A stretch of DNA of 40,368 bases. Source: a virus. Below, in pieces: positions 29,567 through 38,828 of this stretch. Position 1 is the first letter of the stretch. Every line of letters begins with the position of its first letter. Location of the stretch: IMG/VR virus record IMGVR_UViG_3300030106_000562, positions 1-40,368 of that record. One strand, given 5' to 3'. Below the pieces are notes generated by a model. It was not told where the DNA came from, made no database searches, and was given only the letters and a program-made list of their open reading frames with translations. The position numbers and the translations under genes are program-made.

Positions 29567-31308
29567 TGGGATTAGAAAGCGCAACCTATTTAAACGGTTT
29601 GGTAAATACAAACCCCGGTGCTACAGACAACGTATCGCAGGGCGACGATCATCTTCGTTTAATCAAATCTGTTCTAAAGAATTCGTTTCCGTCTGTTGAT
29701 GCGGCGGTAAACGCAATTCACACTGGATCATCCGCACCCTCAACCTCAATTTCGGCAGGATTGTTATGGTTTGACACAACTAACAATGTTCTAAAATTAA
29801 GGAACGAGGCTAACGATGCGTGGATTACGCTACCAATATCCCCCGTAACATCTAATACTGTAGACATTGATGGCGGCTCTATTGACGGCACAGCAATTGG
29901 GGCGGCATCAGCATCTACTGGTAAGTTTAGTTCTGTAAACATTGCCGCAGACGGAGCCACGGTAACAGGGATAAAAGATGAAGATGATATGTCATCTAAT
30001 TCTAATGTTAAACTGGCTACTCAACAGTCTATCAAGGCGTATGTAGACTCTCAGGTTACAGCACAAGACCTTGATCTTATATCTGATAGCGGCACAATTG
30101 ACATTGATCTAGATTCAGAAAGTCTTACTGTTAGCGGTGGCGAGGGTATTGACACTTCAGCGACAGGCACGACTCTTACAATCGCAGGAGAAGATGCTTC
30201 CACTTCTAACAAGGGCGTAGCATCATTTAACTCTGCTAACTTTGCGGCATCCTCTGGCGACATTACAATCAAGGATGGTGGTGTAGCCAACGCTGAACTA
30301 GCAGATATGGCGGCTAACACGGTAAAGGTTAGGGATGCTAACTCTAGTGGAGCGCCATCAGATAAGGCTGTTGCAGATACACAAGTTCTTATTGGTGACG
30401 GCACTGGCTTTACAGCCGCCGCATTGTCTGGTGACGCTACCATGACAAACGCCGGGGCGGTAAGTGTAGTTAAAATCCAAGGGCAAGCGGTTAGTTCAAC
30501 AGCCGCAACTAACGATCAATACCTTAAGTATTCCAGTTCATCTAACGAATGGCAAAAGGTAGACGTTCTTGCTCCTGATAGACTGACCACCAAGGGTGAT
30601 CTTCTTGTTTACAACACGGTTGACTCAGAAACGAGATTACCGGTTGGCACTAATGATTACTCCCTGCTTGCTGACTCTTCTGCAACTAACGGTGTAGCGT
30701 GGAAACAAATTCCCACAGCGGGTATTGCTGACGATGCTGTAACCTATGGAAAGATGCAGGACTTGGGAACTGCTAATAGAGTTATTGGCGGCACATCAAC
30801 TGGCACTCTTGCAGAGGTTCAGATTGTTGACGCAATGGTTAATGCAAGCGCGGCTATAGATGCTACCAAGATTGCTAATGGCTCTGTAACTAGCACAGAA
30901 TTTCAGTACATTAACTCTCTTAGTTCCAACGCCCAAACCCAGATTGATGCTAAAGCCGCAGTCGGAACCGCTAATACATGGACGGCAGGACAGCGTGGAG
31001 AGATTACTGCTCTTACAGATGGCGCAACAATAACTATTGACATGGCTGATAGCAATAACTTTTCTGTAACATTAGCCGGTAATAGAACATTTGCTAATCC
31101 ATCTAATGATACGGCAGGGCAGAGCGGAAGCATCTTCATCACGCAGGACGGCACTGGATCAAGGACAGCCAGTTGGGGAACCGATTGGGATTTTGCAGGA
31201 GGAACTGCACCTACATTAACTACGACAGCAGGAGCAGTGGATAGAATTGATTACGTTATCAAAGACGCAACTAACATTCATGCGGTGGCTACTCTTAATT
31301 ATTCCTAA
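29566..31308 (+). CDS. Tail fibre protein (repeat-rich)
   Basis: 580 aa. N-terminal tail-attachment motif: SATYLNGLVNTNPGATDNVS then QGDDHLRLIKSVLKNSFP (5-40), widespread in podovirus fibres. The long Ala/Ser/Thr/Gly-rich shaft has KLATQQSIKAYVDSQ and GTANRVIGGTSTGTLAE repeats, and the C-terminal domain (about 475-580, ITIDMADSNNFSVTLAGNRT) is a small beta structure. It projects from the virion to bind the host. Confidence 0.85.
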   Translation: MGLESATYLNGLVNTNPGATDNVSQGDDHLRLIKSVLKNSFPSVDAAVNAIHTGSSAPSTSISAGLLWFDTTNNVLKLRNEANDAWITLPISPVTSNTVDIDGGSIDGTAIGAASASTGKFSSVNIAADGATVTGIKDEDDMSSNSNVKLATQQSIKAYVDSQVTAQDLDLISDSGTIDIDLDSESLTVSGGEGIDTSATGTTLTIAGEDASTSNKGVASFNSANFAASSGDITIKDGGVANAELADMAANTVKVRDANSSGAPSDKAVADTQVLIGDGTGFTAAALSGDATMTNAGAVSVVKIQGQAVSSTAATNDQYLKYSSSSNEWQKVDVLAPDRLTTKGDLLVYNTVDSETRLPVGTNDYSLLADSSATNGVAWKQIPTAGIADDAVTYGKMQDLGTANRVIGGTSTGTLAEVQIVDAMVNASAAIDATKIANGSVTSTEFQYINSLSSNAQTQIDAKAAVGTANTWTAGQRGEITALTDGATITIDMADSNNFSVTLAGNRTFANPSNDTAGQSGSIFITQDGTGSRTASWGTDWDFAGGTAPTLTTTAGAVDRIDYVIKDATNIHAVATLNYS

Positions 31309-33695
31309 TGCCTGTATTTAATAACATACTTGCTGGCTCATCTGGTCAGGCTACTGGCTACGACATTGAACAGTCAGTTCGGTTTAATAGTCCAGATTCT
31401 GCTCGTTTAACTAGAACAGCAGGAACAGCCACATCTAACGATATTGGAACTTTGTCTTTCTGGACAAAACGCGGTATAGTTAGTGGAGGTAGGGCATTTT
31501 TTAGTAATCATGCTGATGCTAACAATAGAACGTATGTTGGTTTTGATGCCGATAAAATTCAAATGTACGGGGTGATTGGTGGATCAGCGAGTTCGCCAGA
31601 ACTTGTAACCGAGCAAGTTTTTCGTGATCCCGCCGCTTGGTATCACATTGTTATTGCGGTTGATGTTACTCAATCTACGGCGTCTAACAGAGTCAAGTTT
31701 TACGTTAACGGCAGTCAGGTAACTGATTTTTCTACAGAAACTTATCCACCCCAAGATACAGATTTACCTCTGTTTTCCAAAACTAATATGCAAGTCGGGG
31801 CGCATTACTCTAGTTCTGTTGGAGATTACTATGATGGATACTTCGCAGAGTATTACTACATAGACGGCCAAGCACTCGCACCTTCATCTTTTGGCGAAAC
31901 AAACGAAGATACTAATCAATGGCAAGCGATTGAGTACGATGGAAGTTACGGCGATAACGGGTTCTACCTAAAGTTTCAAGACTCATCTGCATTGGGCGAT
32001 GACTCTAGCGGTAATACCAACGACTTTACGGTTGCGAATTTGGTTGCCGCAGATCAGGTAATTGACAGCCCTACAAATTCTTATTCGACTCTCAATCCTC
32101 TTAATCCTGTCACCGGTACATTTTCTGAAGGAAACTTAAAGTATGCCGGCCCCGGCGGGTGGAACCAGTGCGTCAAAAGCACTATGGAAGTTCCCAACTC
32201 TGGAAAATGGGGATTCCGTGTTGATTACTCTGGCAACGCCTCTGGGAGCGCAGAAGGTTCAGTCTTTACTCTTGTTGGTGTCTGCAAAACATCTCAGACT
32301 GCTTTTACTGGAGGGCCAGATTTTTCGGAAGGTTGTTGGTATTCCGACTCTGGGTATGTCTATAACTTTTCATCCACAGCGCAAACAGAAACTGCCATTT
32401 CTGACGGCGATTATGTTGAAATGCTTATTGACTCTGATGCTAATAGTTACATTTTCAAACTAAATGGAACATCTGTTAATAATGGAACGATTGGGACAAC
32501 AGACCCAATCTCTGTAGTTATTCAGCAATATAACAACTCTTACGCAAATCCAGAGTTTGATTTTGGACAAAGAGGTTACGAACCATCAGACTCAGATTAC
32601 AAAACGCTTTGCACTGACAACCTTGATGACCCTAGCATCGCTGATCCTACGGCCCACTTTGACACAACTCTTGTAAGCGGTAATGGGTCTAACAGGTCAA
32701 TAACAGGATTAAATTTCCAACCTGATTTCCTCTGGGGCAAGTCTAGAACAAACACGCTTGACCATTATCTTACCGATTCGGTTCGTGGTGTAACTAAGCA
32801 ACTGTACTCAAACAGATACATTGCAGAAAATAGTGAAACTGTAATTTACACAGCGTTCAACTCTGACGGCTTTTCGCTTGGCACAGGCGACATGAATTTG
32901 TCAGGACAAGACTATGCAAATTGGGCATGGAAGGGTGGAGGTTCAGCATCTACTAACGAAAACGGAACCATTGATAGTTCAGTAAGCGCAAATACTACGG
33001 CTGGTTTTTCGATTGTTGGTTGGGCAGGAACAGGCTCTAACGTAACTGTTGGTCATGGTTTAAGCCAAGCGCCAGAACTAATCATTAATAAAAGCAGAAC
33101 TCTAAACACCTCTTCTTCTCAATGGGCGGTTCAAAGTATTCTTTGGAATAGCGCAAGTGATACAAATATATTGTATCTAAATGGAACTGCGGCACAATCA
33201 GACGATACAAACGTATTTCAAGCGGCCCCAACATCTACGGTATTTTCTCCGCAAGGTGGTGGATGGGCAGGTATTGGAGCAAGCGGAGAAGATTACATAG
33301 CCTACTGTTTCCATAGTGTCGAAGGCTACAGCAAAGTAAGCACTTACACCGGGAATAGTTCAGCAGATGGAAGTTTTGTGTATACAGGTTTTCTTCCTGC
33401 TTTTATTTTTATAAAACGAACTTCTTCTGCCGGTAGTAACTCATACATCGTAGATAACAAACGAATTGGTTACAACAGTTTTAACACCTCCACGGACAAC
33501 GGATCAAACAAGTATTTATGGCCTGATGGAAACAACGCAGAAGGAAACGGAACCACTGCAAAAGGCACGGGTATCGACCTTCTTTCTAACGGTTTTAAAT
33601 TCAGAGGAAACAGTAGCGACTATAACGCTAGTGGAAACACGTACCTTTATTTGGCCTTTGCCGAATCACCATTCAAGACATCTAACGCGAGGTAA
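31308..33695 (+). CDS. Tail fibre/tip protein, LamG plus DUF7483-like
   Basis: 795 aa. N-terminal half contains a LamG/concanavalin-like jellyroll (about 20-190: SFWTKRGIVSGGRAFFSNHA, WYHIVIAVDV, YYIDGQALAPSSFG), probably for sugar binding. Next a SPRY-like region (about 260-420), then a repeated domain (about 450-790: SNRSITGLNFQPDFLWGKSR, VRGVTKQLYSNRYI, AFNSDGFSLG, YANWAWKGGG) that fits DUF7483. The host-receptor binding role is inferred. TAATG overlap with the fibre gene upstream. Confidence 0.85.
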   Translation: MPVFNNILAGSSGQATGYDIEQSVRFNSPDSARLTRTAGTATSNDIGTLSFWTKRGIVSGGRAFFSNHADANNRTYVGFDADKIQMYGVIGGSASSPELVTEQVFRDPAAWYHIVIAVDVTQSTASNRVKFYVNGSQVTDFSTETYPPQDTDLPLFSKTNMQVGAHYSSSVGDYYDGYFAEYYYIDGQALAPSSFGETNEDTNQWQAIEYDGSYGDNGFYLKFQDSSALGDDSSGNTNDFTVANLVAADQVIDSPTNSYSTLNPLNPVTGTFSEGNLKYAGPGGWNQCVKSTMEVPNSGKWGFRVDYSGNASGSAEGSVFTLVGVCKTSQTAFTGGPDFSEGCWYSDSGYVYNFSSTAQTETAISDGDYVEMLIDSDANSYIFKLNGTSVNNGTIGTTDPISVVIQQYNNSYANPEFDFGQRGYEPSDSDYKTLCTDNLDDPSIADPTAHFDTTLVSGNGSNRSITGLNFQPDFLWGKSRTNTLDHYLTDSVRGVTKQLYSNRYIAENSETVIYTAFNSDGFSLGTGDMNLSGQDYANWAWKGGGSASTNENGTIDSSVSANTTAGFSIVGWAGTGSNVTVGHGLSQAPELIINKSRTLNTSSSQWAVQSILWNSASDTNILYLNGTAAQSDDTNVFQAAPTSTVFSPQGGGWAGIGASGEDYIAYCFHSVEGYSKVSTYTGNSSADGSFVYTGFLPAFIFIKRTSSAGSNSYIVDNKRIGYNSFNTSTDNGSNKYLWPDGNNAEGNGTTAKGTGIDLLSNGFKFRGNSSDYNASGNTYLYLAFAESPFKTSNAR

Positions 33696-33697
33696 TC

Positions 33698-34327
33698 ATG
33701 TGGTATAGCGAAACAATAGGAACAATAAAAACGCCTCGCGCCTTAACGGTTGATGGCGTACAGCACCCTGCAAACATCTTCCGTGTTTGGACAGCAGAAG
33801 AATTAGAGGCAATCGGCCTTTATTCTTTAGAAATGGTTACGCCAGATATGCGGTATGTGGACACAGGCGCAGAAACCCTTACTAAAAAGGATCGCCGCAA
33901 ACCGGATGGTACTTACGCGGGAGGCGCTGATTACTACGAACTGACCTATGCAACCACAGAAAAGAATGTAGATGACCTCAAGGCAGACCTTATTCAAAAG
34001 ATCAAAGCCAATGTCGGCTCGTTGCTTGCGCCTTCAGATTGGATGGTTATCAGAGCGGCAGACGGCGGTACTGCTATGCCAGAGGCATGGACAACCTACC
34101 GCAATGAGGTTCGCGCTCATGGCAATAGTCTTGAGAACGGTGTTGAAGCGTTTGCATCTGTACAGGCGGTGAAGAATTTTCAGAACCATGAGGTTCAAGA
34201 AGAACGCAAAGTAGATTTAGATTCTGACGAGACTGTAATTGTTGATCGTACCGTAGACAAAACATATTGGAACTGGCCTACCGCACCAGATGCAGTTACA
34301 GACCCATATCATGTTCGGTATCTTTAA
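33698..34327 (+). CDS. Tail-associated protein, fibre-assembly-like
   Basis: 209 aa, ribosome binding site GAGG before ATG 33698. The beginning MWYSETIGTIKTPRALTVDG, VQHPANIFRVW is recalled from proteins that follow tail-fibre genes in marine phages. C-terminal half resembles fibre-assembly or DUF4376 helical proteins (IKANVGSLLAPSDWMVIRAA; GTAMPEAWTTYRNEVRAHGN). It may be a chaperone or part of the fibre. TAATG overlap with the nozzle gene. Confidence 0.7.
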   Translation: MWYSETIGTIKTPRALTVDGVQHPANIFRVWTAEELEAIGLYSLEMVTPDMRYVDTGAETLTKKDRRKPDGTYAGGADYYELTYATTEKNVDDLKADLIQKIKANVGSLLAPSDWMVIRAADGGTAMPEAWTTYRNEVRAHGNSLENGVEAFASVQAVKNFQNHEVQEERKVDLDSDETVIVDRTVDKTYWNWPTAPDAVTDPYHVRYL

Positions 34328-35922
34328 TGGCAATTATACCTGTTGACAATCTAGGTCAAGTAGGTATTGTAAAGGATATTGCGCCCTTCCAATTACCCCC
34401 TAATGCTTGGTCAGATGGAAATAACATACGAGTAGAGCATGGTGCGATTATTAAATCGCCGGGATACTCGTCGGTTATTGAAACCTGCCCTGTCGCCCCT
34501 TACTACATTACACAGTTAAAGGCGGGTACAGCAGAGTATTGGATAATAGCGGGGCTGGCTAAAATATACGTCCATAACGGAACTACTTGGACAGACATTA
34601 CCAGAACTAGCGGAGACTACAACGCTACAGCGGCAGAGAATTGGACGCACACAGTTATCGGTGGTGTTCTTGTAATGACCAACTTTGTGGATGATCCGCA
34701 GGAATGGCCCTTATCATCTGGCGTACCTTCTGTGTCTAACAAAATGCAAGACCTGTCTAACTGGCCTGCAAGTACAGAGTGTAAATCACTAAGATCATTC
34801 CGCTCATTCCTGATTGCCCTGAATGTAGAAAAGTCTTCAGTACCTAACTCAAGGGTGGTTAAGTGGTCAACAGAAGCCGCTGTTAATTCTGTCCCAAGTT
34901 CGTGGGACGAAACCAGTGCTACGGTTGACGCTGGTGAATATTCTTTGGAGGATACCAAAGGTGCTATCCTTGATGGCCTTCCCCTTCAAGATACCTTTAT
35001 GATCTACAAGGAAGATTCTATCTACGCAATGACGTATGTAGGAACTCCCTTTATCTTTGCGTTCCGCCAACTATCCCCAACTGTGGGAGCCTTGGCTAAG
35101 AACTGTGTCACAGAGTTTGACGGTGGACACTTTATCTTTGGAAACGGTGATATCTATATCAATGACGGCCAGAGGATTAAGAGTATCCTGCCCCATAAGA
35201 TGAGAGACTACATCTTCTCATACATTGATGGAGACCAGTACAAGAAATCATTCTGTGTTACGGACTATAACAGATCAGAGGTATTGGCTTGTTTCCCCTC
35301 TGCTGATAACCAGTCTAACCAGTGTGATAAAGCCCTTGTATGGAACTGGGTAAGTAATGCTTTTTCTTTGAGAGACTTGCCTGACCTTGGGCATATTGCT
35401 TACGGAACTATAGAAGATGAAAGTGCTTTAACAACTTGGGCGGCGGCAACCCCCACATGGTCAACGGTGTCTGGATATTGGGCATCTAACTGGAACACAG
35501 TTGAAAACGTCCTTGTATTCGCTTCTCCCACAAATACCAAGGTATACAGGGATAGAGTAGGGTTTCAGGCGGATGGCACTAATATGCAGTCTTATGTTGA
35601 ACGTGTTGGTTACTCAATGGATGAGCAGAATAATCCAGATCATTCCACCGTTAAACATATCAAGGCTATATGGCCTAAGATGACGATAGATAATAACGAG
35701 ACAGTAGACTTTTATATTGGCACTCAGATGTCTACAGAAGAGGCTGTTACTTGGGAGGGGCCAATGTCCTTTAACCCAGATACACAATCTAAAATATCAT
35801 GTAGGGCATCAGGCAAACTGTACGGTGTAAAGATTGAGTCAGATAACGACGCCGGTTGGAGATTGGAAGGTCTTGAGTTTGATATACAAAACTCAGGGCG
35901 CAGAGGTAGCAGGGCTTACTGA
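34327..35922 (+). CDS. Tail nozzle / tubular-B-like protein
   Basis: 531 aa from ATG 34327 (TAATG). A longer frame begins 60 bases earlier, inside the previous gene, and is rejected. Typical start of podovirus nozzles: NLGQVGIVKDIAPFQLPPNA followed by WSDGNNIRVEHGAIIKSPGY (8-46). Repeated WxxxNVxVF and YINDGQRIKSILPHKMRDYI patterns suggest a beta-propeller-like body; C-terminal VDFYIGTQMSTEEAVTWEGP is a beta domain. Forms the tail tube end below the adaptor. Confidence 0.85.
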   Translation: MAIIPVDNLGQVGIVKDIAPFQLPPNAWSDGNNIRVEHGAIIKSPGYSSVIETCPVAPYYITQLKAGTAEYWIIAGLAKIYVHNGTTWTDITRTSGDYNATAAENWTHTVIGGVLVMTNFVDDPQEWPLSSGVPSVSNKMQDLSNWPASTECKSLRSFRSFLIALNVEKSSVPNSRVVKWSTEAAVNSVPSSWDETSATVDAGEYSLEDTKGAILDGLPLQDTFMIYKEDSIYAMTYVGTPFIFAFRQLSPTVGALAKNCVTEFDGGHFIFGNGDIYINDGQRIKSILPHKMRDYIFSYIDGDQYKKSFCVTDYNRSEVLACFPSADNQSNQCDKALVWNWVSNAFSLRDLPDLGHIAYGTIEDESALTTWAAATPTWSTVSGYWASNWNTVENVLVFASPTNTKVYRDRVGFQADGTNMQSYVERVGYSMDEQNNPDHSTVKHIKAIWPKMTIDNNETVDFYIGTQMSTEEAVTWEGPMSFNPDTQSKISCRASGKLYGVKIESDNDAGWRLEGLEFDIQNSGRRGSRAY

Positions 35923-36206
35923 TGGGATATAACACTTATACGGATAGGAAAGTAAAGAGTGTCACATTCTATCAGCCGGGATCAATCCCCGAAAACCCAG
36001 AGTATCTTGGAGAATTTCTAATTAGAGAACTCAAAAAGTTAGGGGACATTGTTTACAACGTGTCTAATCTCAGACTAGAAGAATTACACGAAGAACCAGA
36101 CAAACCGAGAAATGGTGACATAAGATATGCGGATGGCTCAGATTGGAATCCCGGCGGTGGCGCTGGCATTTATGCTTATATTGGGAGCAGTTGGACAAAA
36201 CTCTAG
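35922..36206 (+). CDS. Small tail protein (DIRYADG...NPGGG)
   Basis: 94 aa, overlapping the nozzle stop. Coiled-coil-like centre (FLIRELKKLGDIVYNVSNL) then DIRYADGSDWNPGGGAGIYA, similar to fibre-tip or collar proteins following the nozzle. The C-terminal 80 bases are shared, in another frame, with the next gene start. Exact role unknown. Confidence 0.7.
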   Translation: MGYNTYTDRKVKSVTFYQPGSIPENPEYLGEFLIRELKKLGDIVYNVSNLRLEELHEEPDKPRNGDIRYADGSDWNPGGGAGIYAYIGSSWTKL

Positions 36207-37149
36207 CGCAGACTTTAAATCAACATTCCTTATAGGTGAGCCAGAAGGAAGGTATATATCTCCATACTCTACCCTGTCTTGGCTGTCAAATGACTTAGAT
36301 GATAATTGGAGAAACCGTGTTATAGGTATGATCGGCGGGGATACCCATGCTGACATTATGGCTAGAAGCACAGCAAAAGACTTTGGTAGGATTGACGGTG
36401 TTGATAGAGACAGTTGGAGGAAGCGCATTAGCACTCTTCGTTCTAACGGTATTGCCCCAGTAGTATGGATGATAAGCGATGATAGCCCAGATGTATATGC
36501 AAGAGGTTTAGATAACCAGATTGATTACCAAAATCAAGTTGTTTCTGCGGTTGATGACGTTGTTAGCCATTATGTGGTCTGTCTTGAGTGTGACGAATAT
36601 TATAGCCCTGCACAGGTATCTACACTGATAGGGGAACTCAGGAAGAAAACAGATAGGCCAATAGGTGTGCATCTAAAGCCGGGGGTTAAGGCTGAGTACA
36701 TTAAGGATGCTGATATAATATACCTTCAAACAGGATTTAATCTTAATGAGGCACAGTTCCGACAACAAATTGAGAACGCTCTTAGGTTTGGAAAACCAGT
36801 TGTCGTATCTGAGTATGACCTCCAAGGAACGTCAGGAAGAGCGAAAGCGTTTGGCGACATTGCTTGCTCCTATCCCGGAGTTGTCGGAACAGGAAACGGA
36901 AGAGGAACAACATCTTGTCAAACCCTAGAATGGGGTCAGACAAAAAAGAAAAAGTGGTATCAGCGCCGCGAAAAAGAGTTAGTCGTTTCTGGGATCGCAG
37001 TAGCCACCCTCTTCGCAATGTTAAAGGGCGAGCCGAAACTAAAACTACAGGCAAATGACAACGGTTACGAGTTAGGATTAAACTCAGGTGGTTATAGTTT
37101 ACGATACTCAGAAGATAGAATATCCGCTACCTACAGGATAGACTTTTGA
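36127..37149 (+). CDS. TIM-barrel glycoside-hydrolase-like protein with signal peptide
   Basis: 340 aa. N-terminal MRMAQIGIPAVALAFMLILG looks like a signal or anchor sequence; starts at 36133 and 36172 are possible. Central barrel-like core: GIAPVVWMISDD, DVVSHYVVCLECDEYYSPAQ, PIGVHLKPG, DADIIYLQTG, PVVVSEYDL; the acidic pair in VCLECDEYY and SEYD would be catalytic. C-terminus has a basic stretch, a hydrophobic segment (VVSGIAVATLFAMLKG, about 286-301), then beta strands. A virion or lysis enzyme attacking cell-wall or surface sugars is possible; no exact family. It overlaps the preceding gene by 80 bases. Confidence 0.65.
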   Translation: MRMAQIGIPAVALAFMLILGAVGQNSSADFKSTFLIGEPEGRYISPYSTLSWLSNDLDDNWRNRVIGMIGGDTHADIMARSTAKDFGRIDGVDRDSWRKRISTLRSNGIAPVVWMISDDSPDVYARGLDNQIDYQNQVVSAVDDVVSHYVVCLECDEYYSPAQVSTLIGELRKKTDRPIGVHLKPGVKAEYIKDADIIYLQTGFNLNEAQFRQQIENALRFGKPVVVSEYDLQGTSGRAKAFGDIACSYPGVVGTGNGRGTTSCQTLEWGQTKKKKWYQRREKELVVSGIAVATLFAMLKGEPKLKLQANDNGYELGLNSGGYSLRYSEDRISATYRIDF

Positions 37150-37565
37150 AAACGCATTTGATTAGCGCGGAAGATGTACCGTATATCTGGGATGATGTTG
37201 GCCCTATGCTCCATAGAATAAGAGAGCATAGCGAAGGTGAGTTGGAAACTGATGATTTCCTTGACCATCTTATGAATGGTGGTATGCAGTTGTGGATATC
37301 TACAGAAGATAAAGAAATTGTAATGTCTGCGGTTACTCAGATTATATCGTATCCACAGAAAAGAGTCCTGCGTGTAATAGCACTAGCGGGTGAGAATTTT
37401 AGGGAAGTACACGATAATTGTATAAACATGGTAGAGGCATTTGCCATAAAACATCAATGCTCCGCACTTGAACTATGGGGCAGAAAGGGGTGGAAAAAAA
37501 TGTTACCAGATTGGAACAGTAATTACATTGTCTTTACTAAAGACTTAAAAGAGAGGATGCACTAA
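37146..37565 (+). CDS. GNAT-like phage acetyltransferase-fold protein
   Basis: 139 aa from TTG 37146, which overlaps the TGA stop (TTGA). Pattern VPYIWDDVGPMLHRIREHSE, LWISTEDKEIVMSAVTQIIS, YPQKRVLRVIALAGENF, and ALELWGRKGWKKMLPDWNSN match the GNAT-like proteins of T7-type internal-virion regions (LEL.GR.GW..LPDW). Whether it acetylates anything or serves as an assembly factor is unknown. Start is a non-AUG codon but supported by overlap. Confidence 0.75.
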   Translation: MKTHLISAEDVPYIWDDVGPMLHRIREHSEGELETDDFLDHLMNGGMQLWISTEDKEIVMSAVTQIISYPQKRVLRVIALAGENFREVHDNCINMVEAFAIKHQCSALELWGRKGWKKMLPDWNSNYIVFTKDLKERMH

Positions 37566-38818
37566 TGGGTGGTGGTGGAGGAAGCACGGCAGAAAAATAC
37601 GCAAAGTTTGGAGCGGGTGAATACTCTTCTTCAGACTTTGAGAGATATGTAGATTCTCGTCCTGATCTTGCGGCGGCATGGAGAAAAATAGAATCTGATC
37701 CCTCTGCTCCTGATAGCAGATATTGGATAGACAAGGGCGCTTCTAGCAAGTCAGCCTTTGGCCGCGCTCATGCCGCCGAAGATGCCGAATTGTATGCTGG
37801 TACTTATGGGGATTCAGGTGACACAAAAGTTTTACCCGGCACTCCAGAATACGAAGCATACTTTGGAGATAGTGGTGGAACAAGTTTTGATTCCTTTATT
37901 TCCTCTCCATCTTCTTCAGGAGAAAGTTCTGGGGGCGGTGGCTTATTAGTATCAAGACCTTCCGTAGCATCTTCCCCTGTTCCATCAAACCCCTATTACC
38001 CACAGTTAGTACAGGAATACGAGGCTCCTAGTTTAATGGATTATTCAGCGTATATGCCTGCTGATAGCCTGTTTGGTTATGACCAGTATCAGCCTTATAC
38101 TAATCCTAACGCCATTGATTCAAGCATCTTTAACTACCAGCCTCCCACAATCTACGCAACAGACCCAAGAATCTCTTTGGGTGGTTTGGCTTACACTAGG
38201 GGAGTGGGTGGAAGAATTACGCCTACCAGACCTATGGGTGGTGGAAGTGCTGGTGGCGGGGGCATGGGTAGCGCCTCTGAAAGCGCGTCAGCAAGTTCGG
38301 GAAGCGGCATATTTGATAGTGAAGGCAATTATCAGCCTGATAAAGATGTTGTACCCGGTACTAGCGGTGTTACTGTCCAAGACTTGTTTGATTACGAACA
38401 GAAAGATATATCTACACCCATTTATAATGAAGAAGGGGTTCAAGAAAGAAGGTATTTTGTACCTCCAGATTCTAGAGCAGATATTGTTGCCCAAGACATT
38501 CAAAGAGCAAAAGAAGAGGCTTACATTAAAGCCGCTCAACCAGTTAATGTTCCGATAAATGTAGGTAGAATTAATCCTTTAACCCCGGAAGAAGTTATTG
38601 AATGGACTAGAATCCCATCAGGAAGTCCGTGGGTTCAGGATCAATTAAATGATGAAATAAATAGAGTAACAAACTTAATTGACTTTAGACCACGCTCTAG
38701 GGAAGAGGCTCAAGGCGGCTCGGCTTCACGCAATGAATTTGGAGGGTTTGATCCCGGAAAAGGTATGGGTGATCCATCCGCAGGATCGGCGGCGGCAGGA
38801 AAAAGCGACTACATATGA
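37565..38818 (+). CDS. Low-complexity virion protein
   Basis: 417 aa. TAATG overlap with the GNAT-like gene. Rich in Gly, Ser, Ala and Tyr/Pro (GGGGGSTAEKYAKFGAGEYS; GGSAGGGGMGSASESASASS), with a C-terminal helical part (ADIVAQDIQRAKEEAYIKAA). No domain is recognised. The flexible, Gly/Ser-rich body resembles internal or ejected virion proteins. Ends 10 bases before the next ATG. Confidence 0.7.
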   Translation: MGGGGGSTAEKYAKFGAGEYSSSDFERYVDSRPDLAAAWRKIESDPSAPDSRYWIDKGASSKSAFGRAHAAEDAELYAGTYGDSGDTKVLPGTPEYEAYFGDSGGTSFDSFISSPSSSGESSGGGGLLVSRPSVASSPVPSNPYYPQLVQEYEAPSLMDYSAYMPADSLFGYDQYQPYTNPNAIDSSIFNYQPPTIYATDPRISLGGLAYTRGVGGRITPTRPMGGGSAGGGGMGSASESASASSGSGIFDSEGNYQPDKDVVPGTSGVTVQDLFDYEQKDISTPIYNEEGVQERRYFVPPDSRADIVAQDIQRAKEEAYIKAAQPVNVPINVGRINPLTPEEVIEWTRIPSGSPWVQDQLNDEINRVTNLIDFRPRSREEAQGGSASRNEFGGFDPGKGMGDPSAGSAAAGKSDYI

Positions 38819-38828
38819 GGAATACATT

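Noticed and set aside
29718-30443. Minus open frames opposite the fibre gene
   Set aside because: Ala/Ser/Val-rich mirror of the repetitive fibre sequence; the plus product has a recognised fibre N-terminus.
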